8,773 bases of DNA from Spirochaetaceae bacterium (GTDB taxonomy: Bacteria > Spirochaetota > Spirochaetia > Treponematales > Rectinemataceae). The notes beneath the pieces were generated by a model. The model searched no databases. It was given only the letters and a program-made list of their open reading frames with translations, and was not told where the DNA came from. A program made the translations under genes and the position numbers. Positions 6,683 to 8,773 of the stretch are shown in pieces. The stretch covers positions 1 to 8,773 of the forward strand of contig JAEUJG010000317.1 in the NCBI GenBank assembly GCA_016794765.1, written 5' to 3'. Position 1 is the first letter of the stretch. Each line of letters starts with the position of its first letter.

Positions 6683-6711
6683 AGTATACGCCGCTTGCCG
6701 CCTTCTTTCAA
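6683..6711 (-). promoter_or_regulatory. Strong promoter for the MotA-like/FliG-like pair
   Basis: On the minus strand TTGAAA (6711-6706) and TATACT (6688-6683) are separated by the optimal 17 bp. Transcription would start near 6676, giving a short leader that includes the AGGAGG ribosome-binding site. The -35 overlaps the stop codon of the upstream NTPase gene, so the pair can be expressed separately from it. Confidence 0.7.
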
Positions 6712-7361
6712 AGCGAGGCGAGGCGCTCCGCTGTTTTTTCCGCGAGCCCGGCGCGATTGTCGGCGGTAAGCTCGACGATCGATGTCGTTCCGGCCGGGAA
6801 CCGCGCGGCGAGCTTGCCGGCGAGGGAGGATCGCACGGTGACAAGGAAGGAGCACTGTCCCTGCTCCAGCGCCTCCGCGATCGCCTCGAGAAGGGGGCGA
6901 AATCCCGAGTCGAGCTCAAGTTCGAGGGGGCCGATCTCGTCGAGGACGACCAGCTTGGCCTTCGACGCGATGGCGGACAGGAAGGCGCCTGCGGCCCAAT
7001 GGATGGTATCCCGGGAAAACGAAAAGGGTGGCAGGCTCTCGCTCGTCGATCCTTGCGGACGATCCCTGGAAGCCGTGTCGTCCATCGGCGGATTGCCCGG
7101 CTGGGGCCGGTTCGGTCCAAGACGGGGACCGCCCAGGTCGATGGTCCGGGAACCGAGGCGGCGCGCCTCCCCGGAGGCGAGGTCGCGGGCGAAGATCTCC
7201 ATCGGGAGGCCGTCGGCGCGCCGCTCGCTCGGGCTGACGACTCCGCCCACCTCGATGCCCCGCTCGCGCAGAAGCTCGGTGATCCGGATCGCGGCGCTCG
7301 TCTTTCCAAGGCCCCGATCGCCGCAGAGTATGATGATCTTGGGTTTTCGGCCGGTCGACAT
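6708..7361 (-). CDS. THEP1-type P-loop nucleoside-triphosphatase with a loop insertion
   Basis: This 217-residue protein matches the THEP1 NTPase family (cytoplasmic P-loop enzymes that hydrolyse nucleoside triphosphates; role in cells unclear). The Walker A motif GDRGLGKTS is at 14-22. The hallmark Walker B KLVVLDEIGPLEL is at 136-148 (D141, E142), followed by a TVR motif (175-177) before the C-terminal ELTADNR (197-203). Family members are usually about 170-190 residues. Here a proline- and polar-rich stretch (about 84-112) separates GGPRLGP from FSFSRDTIHWAAGAF, segments that are normally adjacent, so it looks like an in-frame insertion. No Shine-Dalgarno precedes the ATG at 7361. A TAGAGT -10 just upstream suggests a leaderless mRNA. 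The gene is 54 bp upstream of, and co-directional with, the MotA-like/FliG-like pair. I infer no functional link beyond that. Confidence 0.87.
   Translation of the reverse strand: MSTGRKPKIIILCGDRGLGKTSAAIRITELLRERGIEVGGVVSPSERRADGLPMEIFARDLASGEARRLGSRTIDLGGPRLGPNRPQPGNPPMDDTASRDRPQGSTSESLPPFSFSRDTIHWAAGAFLSAIASKAKLVVLDEIGPLELELDSGFRPLLEAIAEALEQGQCSFLVTVRSSLAGKLAARFPAGTTSIVELTADNRAGLAEKTAERLASL
6850..6861. repeat. GAGCACTGTCCC 12-mer inside the NTPase gene
   Basis: This 12-mer is identical to the core of both repeat copies in the SDR gene. Here it encodes part of EQGQCSF, which fits the protein fold reasonably well. It may be a fixed repeat remnant or chance. Confidence 0.35.
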
Positions 7362-7366
7362 GCCGT

Positions 7367-7396
7367 ACTCTAGCCGACCGGCGGGCCCAAGGGCAA
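7367..7396 (-). promoter_or_regulatory. Predicted promoter of the NTPase gene, leaderless
   Basis: On the minus strand TTGCCC (7396-7391) and TAGAGT (7372-7367) are 18 bp apart. The -10 box ends six bases before the ATG at 7361, so the transcript would begin at or next to the start codon. The match is moderate (4/6 for each box). Confidence 0.4.
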
Positions 7397-7432
7397 CGGA
7401 TCATCGCGCGCGGCGGGTTATGGAGCTTGTGT

Positions 7433-7601
7433 GGGGACAGAGCTCGGTGTCGCGCTCGATGCCGTCACGTGCGAAGCCGCGTCCTGCTAACCTGCGCCAG
7501 GATCGAGATAGTCGAGGACTGTCCCCGGGTACGGGATCGAGATAGTCGAGGACTGTCCCCGGGTACGGTCGCCGGGTACGGTCGAGGACTGTCCCCGGGT
7601 A
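7433..7601. repeat. REP-like repeat cluster between divergent genes
   Basis: A 34-bp unit occurs twice in perfect tandem (7501-7534 and 7535-7568). A third partial copy at 7581-7601 is identical to its central 21 bases, with a further CCGGGTACGG fragment at 7572-7581. Each copy contains GGACTGTCCCCGGGTA. The inverted relative GGGGACAG with AGCTCGG lies at 7433-7447, so the cluster has a head-to-head layout, as in REP/BIME elements. No transposase is visible nearby. The GGGTAC and GTCG flanks may be recognition sequences for a REP-associated transposase elsewhere in the genome; this is inference. Confidence 0.8.
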
Positions 7602-7635
7602 GAACTTCCCCCGACCGCTCGATTTCTCATTTGCC

Positions 7636-7663
7636 TTGACGGAACAAGGGTGTCGCGTATAAA
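7636..7663 (+). promoter_or_regulatory. Strong promoter of the solute-binding protein gene
   Basis: TTGACG (7636-7641) and TATAAA (7658-7663) are separated by 16 bp, five of six matches each. Transcription would start near 7670, leaving a leader of about 120 nt before the GTG start. Confidence 0.7.
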
Positions 7664-7702
7664 ACTATTTGACGATCCTTCGAGCCCATTCCCCTAAAGG
7701 CA

Positions 7703-7765
7703 GCGCCGCATATCGGACGTTGTCCATGGCGAAGGGCCATTGGGTGCGGCTGGAAACGGCGGCGC
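7703..7765 (+). promoter_or_regulatory. Structured leader with a three-way junction and an alternative stem
   Basis: An outer stem GCCGCA (7705-7710) with TGCGGC (7745-7750) encloses two adjacent hairpins: GGAC/GTCC (7715-7725) and ATGGC/GCCAT (7726-7740). GCGCCGC (7703-7709) can instead pair with GCGGCGC (7759-7765), which excludes the outer stem and reaches closer to the ribosome-binding site AAGGAGG (7780-7786). I recognise no known riboswitch class; GC-rich sequence forms such pairings readily, so this is tentative. Confidence 0.35.
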
Positions 7766-7791
7766 CTTCCGCGTTTGAAAAGGAGGATTCC

Positions 7792-8773
7792 GTGCGTCGT
7801 CGCATCTTCGCGGCGGCTGCCCTGTCCTGCATGCTCGCAGGGGCCGCCCCATTGGCGCCAGCCTTGGATATCGACTTTCCCTCGCAATCCGTTCGCCGGC
7901 TCGGGCAGGCCGAGCTCGAGGCGCGCGCCGATCTCCTTGTGCTGGAGGATGGAAGCAGGGCTCGGGGATTTGCGCTCGGGGAGGTCGTTCCCTTGGCGTC
8001 CGAGGTCTGGAAGCTCGAAGCGCGGGGGCGGGCCGCAAGCCGGGTTTGGGCCGATGAGGCCTTGGGCGAAAAATTGTTTTCCCTGTATCTCGTCGAGGGG
8101 GAGCCCCTTTCGGGTAAATCCGGCGCCAGGCCGCAGGTCGCGGCCGCCGACGCGTCGGGATGGGACCTCGTCGTCGGAACGGAGCGCTTTCGCGGGGTCG
8201 AATCGATCCTGGTCGAGGGTGAGGCGCTTTCCGAGGACGGACTTGAGGTTTGGCTGGCCTGGGAGGGCGTCGCGGAACTGAAGGCGGAGATCGCGCGTTT
8301 CGCTTCGGAGCACGGCAAGAAGATAAAGGCCGTGGAAGTGCCCAATACACAGTCCAAGCTCCTCGCGGTCGCGCGGGCGGGCGGCACGTTGCCTGATCTC
8401 GTAATGATCCAGTCGGATTATGTCCCTGCGCTCGCGGGAGGCGGACTCCTGCAGAGCGTCGATTACTTCCGCGATCCGCGGCTCGAGGCGAAGGGATACG
8501 ACGCGTTCGCTTCCGGGGGAAAGTCGTGGGCCTCGCCCTTGTACTTCGACGCCCAGCTGGTGTTTTACAACCGATCCCTTTCCGGCGGTGATCCTCCGGC
8601 CGATTGGAGCCTCGAGGATCTCGTCCGGCGGGCCCGGGCGGTCAAGGGGAGGGTCAAGGCGCCCCTCTCTTGGAATGTGTACTCCGCCTATTGGCTCGTG
8701 CCCTTCATGTCGGGTTTCGGAAAGGCCCGGCTCGTGGAGGCTGATGGCCGGGTGATTGTCGATGACGTTCCGA
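7792..8773 (+). CDS. Extracellular solute-binding protein (family 1, sugar ABC transporter), partial
   Basis: The first 327 codons are present and the gene runs off the right edge. The GTG at 7792 has AAGGAGG five bases upstream and begins a basic, hydrophobic signal peptide (RRRIFAAAALSCML) with a likely signal peptidase cut after APA (residue 24). A lipidation site at C13 is possible but the box is poor. Residues about 25-149 form an extra domain I do not recognise. From residue 151 the sequence follows the maltose-binding-protein family: LEVWLAWEGVAELKAEIARF, TLPDLVMIQSDYVPALAGGGLLQSVD (199-224), then SPLYFDAQLVFYNRSL (248-263). Such proteins capture sugars or oligosaccharides in the periplasm and hand them to ABC permeases, probably encoded downstream of the window. 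Expression likely depends on the strong promoter and structured leader upstream. Confidence 0.87.
   Translation, partial: MRRRIFAAAALSCMLAGAAPLAPALDIDFPSQSVRRLGQAELEARADLLVLEDGSRARGFALGEVVPLASEVWKLEARGRAASRVWADEALGEKLFSLYLVEGEPLSGKSGARPQVAAADASGWDLVVGTERFRGVESILVEGEALSEDGLEVWLAWEGVAELKAEIARFASEHGKKIKAVEVPNTQSKLLAVARAGGTLPDLVMIQSDYVPALAGGGLLQSVDYFRDPRLEAKGYDAFASGGKSWASPLYFDAQLVFYNRSLSGGDPPADWSLEDLVRRARAVKGRVKAPLSWNVYSAYWLVPFMSGFGKARLVEADGRVIVDDVP

Noticed and set aside
7501..7601. Possible CRISPR array
   Set aside because: The repeats are directly tandem with no spacers of regular length, and no cas gene is present.
7705..7750. Purine riboswitch suggested by the three-way junction and nearby TAT
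   Set aside because: The two inner loops are too short (three and five bases) and the conserved junction bases are missing, so the class does not fit.
7627..8387. Minus-strand open frames opposite the solute-binding gene
   Set aside because: These are antisense frames of a gene with a clear signal peptide, ribosome-binding site and recognisable fold; the minus frames are Arg/Ser/Pro-rich shadows.

Overview
The window is about 8.8 kb of GC-rich bacterial DNA with densely packed genes on both strands. The FliG-domain protein, the sugar-type solute-binding protein and the general gene mix suggest a high-GC spirochaete (Treponema/Spirochaeta-like). That assignment is inference, because no rRNA or other phylogenetic marker is present.

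Layout from left to right. Bases 1-170 hold no convincing gene, only GC-rich inverted repeats. Bases 171-1508 (-) encode an NCS2/UraA-family nucleobase permease. It is preceded by a leader of about 210 nt that carries two terminator-like hairpins and one competing hairpin, which looks like transcription attenuation. The 373-bp gap 1509-1881 holds this leader and two divergent promoters. Bases 1882-3378 (+) encode a membrane-anchored beta-lactamase-family protein whose catalytic serine appears to be alanine. It converges, with a 6-bp gap, on 3385-4257 (-), an SDR oxidoreductase resembling chlorophyll b reductase NOL/NYC1. The SDR carries an in-frame insertion made of a short repeat. A divergent TetR-family regulator (4438-5073, +) is the likely controller of the SDR. 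A palindrome lies over the overlapping promoters, and the regulator's start codon sits at the predicted transcription start.

A terminator hairpin after the TetR gene separates it from a convergent minus-strand cluster. That cluster is a THEP1-type P-loop NTPase (7361-6708), a small MotA-loop-like protein (6653-6240) and a FliG-domain protein (6243-5119). The last two overlap by 4 bp and have their own strong promoter. No classical flagellar gene is in view, so the pair may be a divergent or repurposed motor-type module.

The 430-bp gap 7362-7791 holds a REP-like repeat cluster (a 34-bp unit twice in tandem plus a partial copy), a strong promoter and a structured leader. It ends at a solute-binding protein (7792 to the window edge, +), which has an unrecognised N-terminal domain of about 125 residues before the maltose-binding-protein-like fold.

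Two themes recur. A short repeat family with core GGGACAGTGCTC or CTGTCCCC occurs both between and inside genes. Several genes (serine hydrolase, TetR, NTPase) appear to be leaderless or nearly so, while the others have strong Shine-Dalgarno sequences.
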